From NCBI RefSeq assembly GCF_036323735.1, contig NC_086026.1:67994039-68058038 (forward strand): a stretch of DNA of 64,000 bases, written 5' to 3'. This document shows positions 52,888-63,575 of this stretch, piece after piece; the first letter of the stretch is position 1, and each line of letters opens with the position of its first letter. Below the pieces are notes generated by a model, which saw nothing but the letters and a program-made list of their open reading frames with translations, had not been told where the DNA came from and did no database searches. A program made the position numbers and the translations under genes. The DNA is from Rattus norvegicus. Its lineage: Eukaryota; Chordata; Mammalia; Rodentia; Muridae.

Positions 52888-53095
52888 GGCCTGGAGAGAT
52901 GGCTCAGTGGTTAAGGTCACTATAGTTGCCCTTCCACAGGTCCTGAGTTCAATTCCCAGCACCCACATGGTGGCTCACCACCGTCTATAAAGAGATCTGA
53001 TGCCCTCACCTGGCATGCAGGTGTACATGCAGCAGAACACTGATACATAAAGTAAATAAGTTTTAAAAATTAAAAAAAAACAAAAAACAAAACCT
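52888..53095 (+). mobile_element. B2 SINE
   Basis: GGCCTGGAGAGATGGCTCAG, CCTGAGTTCAATTCCCAGCA, CATGGTGGCTCACCACCGTC, AAGTAAATAAGTTTTAAAAA and an A-rich tail. Confidence 0.92.
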
Positions 53096-53744
53096 TTGCT
53101 AGCCAGCAACTGCATACAGACATGGTTGCATGTTATTTTCAGGTGTACATCTGGCCTCTGGGACCTTAGGCTCTAAGAAGGAAGACGTGGCAAGGTGCAG
53201 ACACACTCCTTTGTCTACAGTTACCTGCCCAGTGGACAGCAGAGCTATGGGCTCCATGATAGCTCAATGTGTCAGCCCCACTCACAAAGAATTTAGTATT
53301 TACAGGACTGGGAGGAGTCAGGAGCTTGATACGCATAACTGATAGGTAACGTTGTGTCATCTCAGAGGTTAGATGAGGAAACTGGCATCTTATGGTGTGG
53401 CGTGTGCCAGGGCTTGAGGACCAGAGCGGTACCGAGGTGGCAGCATAGCTGCTGGGACATAAGGATCCGTTTTAAAGAAGAGGGGAGTTGGGGCAAAAGA
53501 GCACACAACAGCCATGAGGGAGTGTGGATTGTACTTGGCGTGAAGAGCGTGGAAATTTGCATGAGCAACTGACACTACTGTAGTGTTGGTCCAGGCAGAT
53601 AAATCTCTCAGGCAAATAAGATAAATTGAGTTAAAGGCAAGGGGGATTTGTTACGTTCCATTTTGTTCATCTGGTAAAGCTTACAGAAAGGATTGGGCTT
53701 CGGAAATTGCTTCTGCAGGTCCTTAAATGACACAGCAATACTGC
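53096..53744. other. Unique intergenic sequence with a duplicated patch
   Basis: 53271-53300 repeats a ~30-bp patch found at 52486-52515 (see findings). Frames at 53130-53572 are not exon-like. Confidence 0.4.
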
Positions 53745-53905
53745 GCTTAACGTGGTAGTAAATAGTTAAAAACTTGGTTCAAATCCCAGGTCTATGGCTT
53801 GCCAGCTGTGTGACCTTGGGGGAAATCACCCAACCTCTCTGTAAAATAGGGCCATTAAACAAGTACCTTTCAGGACCATGACGAGATGAAATGAGAGCTT
53901 ATGGG
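53745..53905 (+). mobile_element. MIR SINE
   Basis: GTTCAAATCCCAGGTCTATG, GCCAGCTGTGTGACCTTGGG, CAACCTCTCTGTAAAATAGG, GACGAGATGAAATGAGAGCT: a well-preserved MIR spanning core and 3' part. Confidence 0.92.
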
Positions 53906-54529
53906 AGGAAACAGTTGGTAAATTGTGAAGTGGTGTGTGTGTTGATCTTTTCTGTCCATGGTTAAAGTGACTTTTCATGGGTTGGCTACAGGAAGGGAGG
54001 GTGGGATCAGAAGCCTGACATTGGGTCTCAGGGGCGCTCACCTCCCAGGTCCAGGGCTGCAGCTGCTGTCAGACACCCTTCACAGGAACAGATGGTGCTC
54101 ACAGTTGGGACCCTGTCAGTGCCCAAGGACACCCAGAGTCCTGCTGAGTCCCCACCTGCAAATTCCCTTCCTAGACAATACACCTGCATCCAGCTTCTGG
54201 GCCACCCACATCTGCCAAGAGCAGTCACGCCTGCAGGAGGGATGGATGGTAAAGCCACAGCCCAGTGCCTGGAAGCGTGTACAAACTACTGAGAGTCACT
54301 GGGACACCCTGGGACCCAGCACTGTGGACGGGGCTTGATATATGGTGGAGAGTAAAACTCAGTCAGGTTTCCTAGGGCTTGCACTCGTAGGGGGAGGAGG
54401 TAGGGTGGATCGGAACACGGAGCAAACCATTGCATCTTTTTATTAGCCAAACTTAAAAAAAAAGATACAAGTGAAATGTTTATTAAGTATGCAACAAAAG
54501 GCGAAAATCTCTGATGTTTAGGTAAGTTT
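53906..54529. other. Unique, locally GC-rich intergenic DNA
   Basis: 53958-54338 has overlapping frames on both strands with no recognised product or splice context. Confidence 0.35.
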
Positions 54530-54697
54530 GTGTTTTGTGTTGGTTTTGTTTTTGAGATGGGGAATTTACCATGTGCCTGTCTTGTAAATGACTACTAGTC
54601 CCTATATAGACCAGGCTAGCCCAGAACTCTCTTAGCTCCATTTATCTGTATTTCCTGGGTACTGGGATTAAAGGTGTGCACTGCCACAGCTAGCCAA
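54530..54697 (-). mobile_element. B1 SINE
   Basis: TTTTGTTTTTGAGATGGGGA, ATATAGACCAGGCTAGCCCA, GGTACTGGGATTAAAGGTGT. Carries an internal insertion of about 25 bp. Confidence 0.85.
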
Positions 54698-54914
54698 TTA
54701 GGTGAGTCTTAATACCTGTGTAATCCATGCAACTACCCCAACCCAGATACAAAACATTTTTGAAAATCTTAAGTTTCTTTCTCTTCCCAGTTATTGTCCA
54801 CCTCACAAAATAAATAGCCTGGTCTAAGTTTGATCAGTTGCAGCTCAGCTTTCCTCTCCTAGGACTCCGCATACATGAACACATACATGATGAGCCCATT
54901 ACATCTACCATATT

Positions 54915-55190
54915 TTCCCCCCTTTTTGAGTCAGAAGCTCATGTGGCTCAGGCTACCCTCTACCAAAGATGGCCTTTAACTCCTAATTCTACTGCCCCCA
55001 GCTCCCAGGGTGGTATTACAGACATCCACTGCCAAGCCCCCTAGTTTATATCTGCTTCTTTCTATTGTATAGCTAGTTCACTGTTTGCTTTTTAAAATTT
55101 ATCCCAGTGCTGTGGGGTGGAAGCCAGGGCCTTGTGCATGCTGGGAAGCACCCACTGCTGACCTTCATGCCCAGTGCACACGGCTTATTC
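54915..55190 (-). mobile_element. B1-derived and ID/B4-derived fragments
   Basis: TTTTTGAGTCAGAAGCTCAT to GGGTGGTATTACAGACATCC is an old inverted B1; 55110-55165 (CTGTGGGGTGGAAGCCAGGG, CCTTGTGCATGCTGGGAAGC) is the complement of an ID-type SINE head. Confidence 0.6.
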
Positions 55191-55245
55191 CTCACCCTCC
55201 GGTTGTTTTCCTGCAGGCCTTTGTTTTGATTGTTATGAATATTCT

Positions 55246-55453
55246 CACCCTAGCCTTTCTTTTAAAGATTTATTTATTTATTATGAGTACACTGTAGCTG
55301 TCTTCAGACACACCAGAAGAGGGCATCAGATCTCATTATAGATGGTTGTGAGCCACCACGTGGTTGCTGGGATTTGAACTCAGGACCTCTGGAAGAGCAG
55401 TCAGTGTTCTTAACCGCTGAGCCATCTCTCCAGCCCCCACCCTAGCCTTTCTT
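55246..55453 (-). mobile_element. Young B2 SINE with 16-bp target-site duplication
   Basis: CACCCTAGCCTTTCTT at 55246-55261 and 55438-55453 flanks an almost consensus inverted B2: AAAGATTTATTTATTTATTA tail, ACACCAGAAGAGGGCATCAG, CTTAACCGCTGAGCCATCTC. Confidence 0.96.
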
Positions 55454-55509
55454 ATAGGAGTAAATACTGTCATTAGCCTAGCTTTCTCTGAAGATAGAGT
55501 GAAGGGTTT

Positions 55510-56097
55510 CTGAAGAAGACATCAGCTTCAAACCCAATATACATGTACCCCATACAAGTGTGCCCACACACAGAGAGACACACATAAACATCTTCAATAT
55601 GTGTGCACCCCCACACAAGTATGCCCCTCACAGACACACATACACATGCTCAACATACATGCTCCTCCATACAAGTGTACCCCCACACAGAGACACACAT
55701 ACATATCCTCAATATGCATGTACCCCACACAAGTGTGCCCACATATACAGACATACACATATACCCTTGATATATGTATACTTCATACAGTGTACACCCC
55801 ACAGACACACATACATATATGATCAACATACATGCTCTCCCACACAAGTGTGCCCCCCCACATACATATCGTCAATATATATGTGTTATATGTGTATCCC
55901 ACACAAGTGTGCCCTCCACTGATACATATACATATGCTCATTATACATGCTCCCTCACACAAGTGTCCCCCAACACATACATATCTTCAGTATACATGCT
56001 CCCCCCAAGTGTGCCCACTCATACAGACATACATACATATGCTCAATATACCCTCGGCCCACACAAGTGTGCCCACACACATGCATATGCAGAAAAG
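55510..56097. repeat. Minisatellite, ~57-bp period, about 10 copies
   Basis: The anchor ACAAGTGTGCCC (or a close variant) recurs at 55554, 55615, 55671, 55729, 55787, 55844, 55903, 55959, ~56005 and 56063. Spacings are 56-61 bp apart from one unit of 46 bp. Each unit contains an ACACACATACATAT segment and a TCAATATACATG segment. Long threonine/histidine-rich frames here are repeat artefacts, since a 57-bp unit is a multiple of three. Confidence 0.92.
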
Positions 56098-57294
56098 AGT
56101 TATTTCCCATGTAAGATAGGGAGAAACGCCCAGCTGGTCTTTGGGATGATTAAGTGCCCACACTAGAGAGTCTGACCCTGAGATAGAAGGACAAAGGCAG
56201 GCATAAGGAGTGATGGACAGCAGCACATCCTGTACACTGTGGACAAGATGGGATTTTACTGTTACTTTCAGAAGGTAATAAGTTATTGATTATGTCCCAA
56301 GAATCTATTTGTCTCTTATCCTCCTCACCCCTCAGGTTGGATAGTGCTAAGATTCCTATAATACCCTGTTTCCCAGCATTCCCTAGTGGGAGGCAGCTCC
56401 AGTTGGTAATGATTCTTTTATGTCTAACTCCCTTCTCCCTCCCTCTCAGGGTTTTCTGGGATCATCTCGCAGATAAACTATTTGTACTTGACTCTGTCCC
56501 AGGTCCTGCTTCTGAAGGACACTAAGATGGCAATGAGCAAGACAGAGGGCTTCAGATTTAGTTTTAATACAGTTGCAGCAGACAAGCAGATGGGGAAGGA
56601 GGTGTTAGGGAAGGGAAGAATCGTTCTCAGATCTGCAGACCCGCCCATGCCTAAGTAACTCCCTGCAGCCACAGCAGAATTTGTGACCCAGACTACGAAT
56701 GACAATTGACTATGAGCCAGTGCAACACCCTGTTTCGTGAACTCATTGTAGAAGGTGGGTAATAAAAAACCTGCCCCCCTCAGACAGGGCACCAGTGACA
56801 GAGTGAAGTTGGAGTTGGGAAGCCAATGGCTTTATTATGCTTTCTTGAGGCCGGGGGTAAAGGGATATCTATAGAAATGTGAGTGATCTCAAATCAGCCA
56901 CACCATGGTGGAAAGTTTCACCCTGTGACGGATGATAACTTCCCTATGGCTGCAGAGACAGAGCCCTCTCCAGTTACCTTTCCAGAGTCTCTAGACTCCA
57001 GCATCCGGGGCAGAACTGCAGCAGCTGCAGGGAATGATTGAGATAGCAGGAGAGGGCCCACCATCCCTCCTGCTCCGGCCCCCTTTCCAGGGATGCCTCC
57101 AGAAGGTCACAGTTGCTCTGACAAAGATAATGGCTAATTTGCTTTGGATGCCAGCTCTCCACAGCAGCCCCTCTTCTGAGACTGTTATCAGACAGAAAAA
57201 TTAAATCCAGGAAATTGGAAGGAAAAAAAATACTTATTTCATTAAATCTCGTTTAAATCCTTTTTATGTGTAACTATTTTGCAGGTGACATGTG
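56098..57294. other. Unique intergenic sequence, nothing recognised
   Basis: About 1.2 kb upstream of Rec114 with no SINE recognised. No gene call supported. Confidence 0.4.
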
Positions 57295-57525
57295 TCATAG
57301 AGAGGCTGTCCAGGCTGGGTGGAGAGCTTGCCTAGTATGCTCAAAGCCCTGGGTTGGGTTCCCTAGTCCACAAAAAAAACAAAAAAAAAACAAAAACTGG
57401 CTGGACATGGTGGTGCATGCTGTAATCTCAGCACTGAGGAGATAGAGGCTGGAGGACCAGAACTTCAAGGTTATATTTGATTACATAGTGAATTTGAGGC
57501 CAACATAGACTACTTAAGACCTTAA
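57295..57525 (+). mobile_element. ID-like plus B1-like SINE (composite)
   Basis: GGAGAGCTTGCCTAGTATGC, AAAGCCCTGGGTTGGGTTCC and an A-rich linker (57370-57396), then TGGACATGGTGGTGCATGCT, GTAATCTCAGCACTGAGGAG. The order ID-head then B1-body is that of ID_B1/B4-type dimers. Confidence 0.75.
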
Positions 57526-57602
57526 GGGAGAGAGGGAGGGAGGGGTGAGGGAGGGGAAGAGGGAGGAGAAGGGAGGGAGGGAGCGAGGAAATAAGGGGAA
57601 AT
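57526..57602. repeat. (GGGA)n-like purine-rich repeat
   Basis: GGGAGAGAGGGAGGGAGGGG and similar, grown from the B1 tail; can form G-quadruplexes. Confidence 0.88.
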
Positions 57603-58944
57603 AGTTGAGAATCTGACATGTCCTTTTCAAAGCATACTAGGAACTCTAGGCAGCCCTTCTCCCTAGGATACTAAGTCAGCAAAGACAAAGATGGCTTCAG
57701 TGTCCTCAAGTCCTTTGCACTGCAGGATGACAAAGACATCTGCACCCCTGCTCTGCCTGCTGGGTTCCTTGGCTACAGCACACAGGGTGTCTGAAAAAGG
57801 CCGAGCACTGGTCTGTGGCTGTGGGGGTTTTCCCATAAAATCCTGTCCTCATCACTATAGCCAATGATCTGTCTCCATAATGTCAGACCCCAGGGGGCGG
57901 TGTGCAGAGGGGTGTTCTTGTGGAACTTCACGCTCACAGCTAGAGAGCAATTATGTTCCTTCCTACTCTACCCTTCACGTACAAGGACCAGCTGTCCTAT
58001 TGCAGGTAATTGAAGGGACTTCAGTGTGACACAGACAGTTCCAACTTGTTCGCAGGCTGCAGCTCATTGGCACAACATGAAAAGAAATTAACACTGACTT
58101 TTCCCATTCATTAAAAGTCCCTAGAATAACAAGCTAGTTAGAAACGTGCTTGCCGGCTGGTAAATTTGGGAGTATGCTTTGCAAAGCTGTCTTAGAACCA
58201 GAGAGAGGAACTGACAGGAAGCTGGACAGAAAGACTAACGCCCAACATAGAAGGAACTGGAATCAGAGAAACCCGGATATGAGAAAATATGGCATGGTTT
58301 ACTACCTGGTGAAGGGCCACAGATATCGATATGGAAGAAATGGATGATTTAAATCACTTTGAATGTACAAAGGGTTAACCTGGGGGCAAATGGCTAACAC
58401 TTTTCCTGTCCTAATATCTCTATGTAAAGGAGCAAACAGGAAAGTAAAAATTTAACATCTCAAAAATCTTACCTGGTAGCTAGCTGTTCTCTCTGGAGTG
58501 TTTTTAACTGGCACCTACAATGACACAGTCAAATACCAGAGTGCAGAGTGAATAGATCCCTCTAGAAATCAATCCCGGTTTGACACACCCCCGTTTCAGC
58601 CTCGTTCCTTCTCAGGAGAAATCATTTTACCCACCTCTGTAGACTGGGGTGGTTAAGATTTGCAATTCACACCTCAGAGACAGTATTGTGTTGGACAGTG
58701 ACTCAGCATTCTGCACTTTGCCTGCTATTGTTGAGATCATTTGAATACTTTCCCCTGCAGCACTGAAGGTTCACTTCCAGCAGACGGTAGTAAGGACCTG
58801 GAAGAGGCAGGCAGGTCAGTTTTAGGGAGACCACTGGGGATGGTCAGGGGTACTCTTAATGTTTACCTGCACTAAACATTTTGTCTTTGAGGGCATCGCA
58901 ATGTACTTTAGGATGAAAATCCTCTCCTTAGGGAAAAAGTCTTT
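57603..58944. other. Unique intergenic sequence, nothing recognised
   Basis: About 1.3 kb without recognised repeats. The small frame at 58150-58347 has no family I recognise. Confidence 0.4.
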
Positions 58945-59054
58945 ATATATATTTTTTAAATTATATTTTATTTGTTAATGCGCATATGTGCCACAGTATG
59001 TATTTGGAGGTCAGAGGACAATTTGCCCCGTGCGTTAATTTGCCCCGTGCGTTA
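58945..59054 (-). mobile_element. B3 tail fragment with a 17-bp tandem duplication
   Basis: TATTTGGAGGTCAGAGGACA is inverted B3. ATTTGCCCCGTGCGTTA then occurs twice in direct, perfect tandem at 59021-59037 and 59038-59054. Confidence 0.75.
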
Positions 59055-59814
59055 TAATTGCAATCTTGAAAATAATGAATCTCATGCTGTATAAATTTTA
59101 TCACAAGACATAAAAGTCCACCCTTACCCTCTGTTCACAAGGCCTCTGCCGCCACGCTGGGTGGCATGTAGTCCCAGAGCTTACAGGATACAGGGTCTGG
59201 GTCCTGCTCATGTAGCTCTGTTTGTCCTTACACAGCCCTGGGCGGGTGACTTCTGGAAACAGTCACACTAGACAAAAGGTTGGCAGCACCTTGCAACCCC
59301 CTTCAAGGAGATGTAAAGTCCCCCAGAAAGGTCAGACAGAGGATTTCACCTCCATTGTATAAACATATATCTGTTTTACAGTATACTTACTGCTATGTTT
59401 GGGGGGGTTGTTTTTGCTCCCCCTTTTTTGGATAAAGAATTCTCTGTTTAAAACAGACCCAGAGCATGGAACTACACATGTCTTAACTACAGGAATGTGG
59501 TATATTTTACAATAAAAAATGTGTGCTGGTTAAACTTCATTCAGGTAAGAATTATACAAAGTTAAACTGAATAAAAACTTTATTAAACAAAATGTAGTAA
59601 ACCAAAGACACACGTGAGACAAGATCAAATATTATCTGGTTGGTGACATGGGCCTGTGGCAGGCTGCTAACCCTACATTTCCTGAGGAGCCGAGGCTCAG
59701 TGTTCTCTAATCCAGCATGCATGTTGATGATACGGAAACAACACCACAAAGAGTACAGCCAGTCAGCTCTTGGTAGCGCTTTCACTCTGCATATGTTACA
59801 TAGCAACAAAAACG
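59055..59814. other. Mostly unique intergenic sequence
   Basis: 59145-59190 (CGCTGGGTGGCATGTAGTCC) is faintly B1-like. The rest, including an A/T-rich stretch near 59560, is unassigned. Confidence 0.35.
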
Positions 59815-60075
59815 TTGTGCATTTGGGACTTGGGGAGAAGGACACTGTCAGTAAAGTATTGGCCTTGCAAACACAAGGACCTAGGTTGAAACACCAGCTT
59901 CCACTTTACAAAACCGTGTACAGCGACATGTGCCTCGTGACAGATCAGAGCCAATGCTCTGAGATATCAAGACCGAACATAAAATATGGGGAGCTGGGGA
60001 CATGGTTCAGACAGAAGAGTGCTTGCTATGCAAATACTGAGAACTAAATGTGGTTGCCCAACATACACAGTCAAA
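59815..60075 (+). mobile_element. Two B4/ID-head-like SINE pieces
   Basis: 59825-59900 (AAGTATTGGCCTTGCAAACA, CAAGGACCTAGGTTGAAACA) and 59988-60065 (GAGCTGGGGACATGGTTCAG, GAGTGCTTGCTATGCAAATA) both resemble tRNA-derived SINE heads. Confidence 0.55.
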
Positions 60076-60189
60076 CAAACCAAAACAACAACAACAAAAC
60101 AAGCAAAAACCCCTAGGCTCCGTAGCCCTGTATCTTTAATATTGATGATAGGGAGGCAGAGACAGAAGGCTTCCTGGTACTGGCCAGTC

Positions 60190-60370
60190 TGACTTAATTG
60201 GTGAACTTCCATCCAATGAGAGACCAGAGGTCCTGAGTTCAATTCCCAGCAACCACATGGTGGCTCACAACCATCTGTAATGGGATCTGATGCCCTCTTC
60301 TGGTGTGTCTGAAAACAGCTACAGTGTACTCTTACACATAAAATAAATAAATCTTTAAAAAAAAAAGAAA
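60190..60370 (+). mobile_element. B2 SINE, 5' truncated
   Basis: CAGAGGTCCTGAGTTCAATT, CACATGGTGGCTCACAACCA, GATCTGATGCCCTCTTCTGG, AATAAATAAATCTTTAAAAA. The polymerase III A-box part is missing; the rest is near consensus. Confidence 0.93.
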
Positions 60371-60690
60371 GACACGGTTTTGATCTTTGCTTCAGGAAAC
60401 ATAAGCTAACAAGATAAAAGGTTCTCAAGTTTCACTATTACAGAAGGAAAAAGTAGGAGGGGACCCACAAAGTACAACACAACTCTGCTTTATTCTACTA
60501 CTTAAGTTTCCTCATGCCCACAAGTGAGCTATTTCCTGGGGGAATGAATCAGGGAGAATTAGTCATGTGTGCCACCTTTTAAATCTTACTTGAAATTGCC
60601 AAGTTACCTTCCCATATAAGTAACACTGCTCAACACGCTTGTCCACAGTGTAGAAAACCAGGCTCCCGTACTCTCGTTGACAGCAATGAC
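60371..60690. other. Unique sequence, nothing recognised
   Basis: No exon or repeat recognised. Confidence 0.35.
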
Positions 60691-61076
60691 CTGTGGTGGT
60701 CTGAATGAGAATGGTCCCATAGGCTCATATTTAAATGCTTAGAACTGTCTGGGAAGGATTAGGAGGCGTGGCCTTGTTGGAGGTATATTACTGGGAGTGA
60801 TCTTTGAGGTTTCAAAAGCTCATGTCAGGGCCCAGTCTCTCCCAACCTCTGTCTCTCTGTGTGTATCTCTCTGACTCTCTTTCTCTCCACCTACTGCCTG
60901 TAGATCAGGATGTAAAGCTCTCAGAAACTGTTCCTGGGCCATGCCTGTCTGCTTCCTGCCATGATGATCATGGGCTAACCTAAAACTGTAAACAAGCCCG
61001 CAATAAAATACTTTCTTTTGTAAGAGTTTCCTTGGTCAGAACGTCTCTTCACGGCAACAAACCAGTAACTAAGAAA
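60691..61076 (-). mobile_element. Medium repeat, family A (longer variant)
   Basis: GTGGTGGTCTGAATGAGAAT, GGTCCCATAGGCTCATATTT, GGATTAGGAGGCGTGGCCTT, GGTTTCAAAAGCTCATGTCA, ending CCAGTAACTAAGAAA. Confidence 0.85.
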
Positions 61077-61149
61077 TGGCCCATTATTATTTGTGACATG
61101 TTTTAATCATTATCTCAGCTAATCATTGAATCACAGGCTCATTATTTTG

Positions 61150-61262
61150 TGTGTCATACCCACCCCCACTTCAACTCCCAACCCTGCCTCTCCCCGTCCC
61201 CCAACTCCCACTCCCAGCCCTGCCTCCCCTCACCCCTGCTCCACCCTCCTCCCTCCACCGTG
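61150..61262. repeat. C-rich degenerate tandem repeat
   Basis: CAACTCCCAACCCTGCCTCT and CCAACTCCCACTCCCAGCCC are near-copies of a ~40-bp CCCT-rich unit. Proline-rich frames here reflect composition only. Confidence 0.65.
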
Positions 61263-61439
61263 TGAATGGCTTCTTCATCCCTTTCACTCACTTTGTACTG
61301 GTTCCATGTTTTTGTTATTTGCTTATAGCATGTTTTCGTACATTCCGGGTGCTATTTAAGTACCTATTAATTATATTACAAATATTGTCACTTCTCCCAG
61401 TGTTTTGTTTTCTCACTTTTCTATGGTACTCAGATTTTT

Positions 61440-61845
61440 CAAGTGGCTTTTATTTCTTTGACAACTGCATGCATGTATACACCATCTTGACTCTACTCCC
61501 AGCTCCCCCTCCCATTACTCCAGAGGTGCTTTCCGTGTTCCTTCTCCACCTTCCCCCCTCCCACTACTCCAGACACGCTTTCCGTGTTCCTTCTCCACCT
61601 TCCTGCTTCCTTCTTCGTTTTCACCCACTCAGTCCAAATGCTGTCCACGTTCACAGATCCTGTCGGCCTGCCATTTTGTGACTAAGCATGGCCGCAGTGA
61701 GTTCATGAGCGGAACAGCCCTGTCAAGTCCTGCAGACGGCATTTCCCAGCACTCCTCCCATCCTCCGGCCCACACATTCTTCTCAGAAATCTTTTATTTT
61801 TAATGTAATCGAACCTCTTCTCTTTGTCATTTTTTTGGATGTGTG
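61440..61845 (-). mobile_element. L1 (Lx-type) 3' region, antisense
   Basis: AACTGCATGCATGTATACAC, CACTCAGTCCAAATGCTGTC, GATCCTGTCGGCCTGCCATT resemble inverted rodent L1-derived sequence. It contains a tandem duplication described separately. Confidence 0.5.
61508..61603. repeat. 49-bp direct tandem duplication
   Basis: 61508-61554 and 61557-61603 share CCTCCCA(T/C)TACTCCAGA and CTTTCCGTGTTCCTTCTCCA, with differences at only about four positions. Confidence 0.92.
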
Positions 61846-61861
61846 CATGTGGATGGGAGGG

Positions 61862-61912
<51 letters not shown>
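61862..61912. repeat. (GT)n microsatellite
   Basis: About 48 bp of uninterrupted GT at the tail of the neighbouring inverted B4. Confidence 0.95.
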
Positions 61913-61914
<2 letters not shown>

Positions 61915-61915
<1 letters not shown>

Positions 61916-62200
61916 GTGCTTCTGTGTGGGTACCGAGGTCAGAGGAAGACTGGCTGTTTTCCTCTATTAGTCTCCACCATGTTCCTTTGAGGCAGGGTCT
62001 CTTAATGAGCTTGGAGCTCACAGTTTTTGGCTAACCTGGCGCAAGCTCCAGAAATCCTGTCTGCTCACCTCAGTGCTTGGGCTGCAGGGTCGTACGTTAG
62101 CATTCCCAGCCATCACATGGGTGCTGGGTTTCTGAACTCTGATCCTCTTGCCTGCACAGAAAGCTCTTAACTGCCCAGACATTTCTGTATCCCCACGATT
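61915..62200 (-). mobile_element. B4 SINE
   Basis: The complement follows B4: GAGGTCAGAGGAAGACTGGC, TTGAGGCAGGGTCTCTTAAT, CTTGGAGCTCACAGTTTTTG, GGTGCTGGGTTTCTGAACTC. Confidence 0.82.
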
Positions 62201-63194
62201 TTTTTAATGTCTTAGGAAATGTCTTGTATAGAAGGTTATCATAATTTTGACTATTTTCATCCTTCATAGCCTTCCATTTCAGTTTACATTTAAGTCTTCA
62301 TCACACGTGGAGTTTATTTCCAAACATGGCACGGGACAGAACTGTTTTCTAGCTAGCAAGCATTGAAAAGAAGCTTTTCTTTGCATTAAAAAAAAAAAAA
62401 GCTTCTCCAGCGACATTTTAGCATTTTCCTTAATTATATTTTTCAGTCCTTAAAATGGCAGGATGGTAGAAAAAGCCAGGATGGTGGAGGAATTTCACAT
62501 TTCATCCAAATGTAAAGACCTTATTTGGGCAAAGCAATCATACAGAAAGCACTTTGAAGAGTTTGCCGTGGGCCTCAGCCGTCCACAGGTGGCACATTAG
62601 CGAGGGCTTTTGGATTCCCCCACTTCCATTAGCGGGTTGAAATGGGCTCTGGGAAATTGCCAAAACTGCTAAAAAGGAAAATAAATAGCTTCAGTCTGAG
62701 CCAAACACAAAGGGAAAAGGAGGTTTGTTGTAACAAAACTACATTTCAAATTCCAACTTCCAGCATGGGGATGGGTGCTCTGATGCTCTGGATGAAAGAG
62801 CGATCAATTCCCTGGTCCATTCCGAGGACCGTCCTGGGACAATGCAAACTACAGAAATGAGGGAGTCCCTCTCCTTCCCTGCTTCCTTCTAGGCAAAAAG
62901 ATGTATGGAAACAAGTCCCGTCTCTCTGGGATAAACATGAATGTTTATGTCACAATATGTTTTCTGGCCTTAACTCAGAGCTGGAGGGAGGGGGATGGTC
63001 TAGGAGTTGTTCCCTCAGAAGTCGACATTTAAAGAGCTAAATCTGTAGGGGACCAGAGAGATGAAGCAGTGGGTATGGGTGCCTTCAAAGGGCATTTCTA
63101 TCAGAGGGAGCAGAGAAATCAGACATGTGAGAGAATGATGCCCCTAGGTGGAAGGGAGGAAAGACCACCTCAAATCATTTTCTCCTTATATTCT
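62201..63194. other. Unique intergenic sequence; small palindrome at 62370-62405
   Basis: A GAAGCTTTTCTTT / AAAAAAAGCTTC foldback (62370-62405) sits in otherwise unremarkable DNA. No gene recognised. Confidence 0.4.
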
Positions 63195-63575
63195 GCCATT
63201 ACTCGTTACTCATCTGTTACTGTGACAAAACACTCTGACCAAAAGCAACCCGAGAAGGAAAGGATTTGTTTGACTTACACTTCTAGGTCTCAATCCATCT
63301 CTGAGGGAAGTCAGGATAGGAACTCAAGGCAGGAACCACTGTGGAACACTGCCTAGTGCTGGTTCCCTGGCTTATGTTCACCAAGCTTTCTTCTACAGCC
63401 CAGGACCACCTGCCTAGGGATGACACCGCCCACAGTGGGCTGGGCCCTCACACATCAATCGTCAATCAAGACAAGTTCTCTGAGACTTGCCCACAGACCA
63501 GTGTGATTGGGGCAATTCTTCAGTTGAGGATCCCTCTTGACAGGTGACTCTAGGTTATGTCAAAATAAACACCAA
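63195..63575 (+). mobile_element. Medium repeat, family B
   Basis: TGTTACTGTGACAAAACACT, CTGACCAAAAGCAACCCGAG, CAGTGGGCTGGGCCCTCACA, ending GTTATGTCAAAATAAACACC. Confidence 0.8.

Noticed and set aside
53958..54338. 126-codon plus frame upstream of Rec114
   Set aside because: Open on both strands due to GC content; no start context, splice sites or known homology.
55510..56097. Possible CRISPR array (regular repeats with spacers)
   Set aside because: Units are continuous degenerate tandem copies in a mammalian genome with no unique spacers or cas genes.
55560..56166. Open frames of 120-130 codons with repeated His/Thr/Ser text
   Set aside because: The 57-bp minisatellite unit is a multiple of three, which keeps frames open by chance; no protein family resemblance.
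59967..60428. 153-codon minus frame
   Set aside because: Mostly the complement of a B2 and B4-like SINEs.
61151..61681. 176-codon proline/phenylalanine-rich plus frame
   Set aside because: Runs through C-rich simple sequence, an L1-derived region and a tandem duplication; no recognisable domain.
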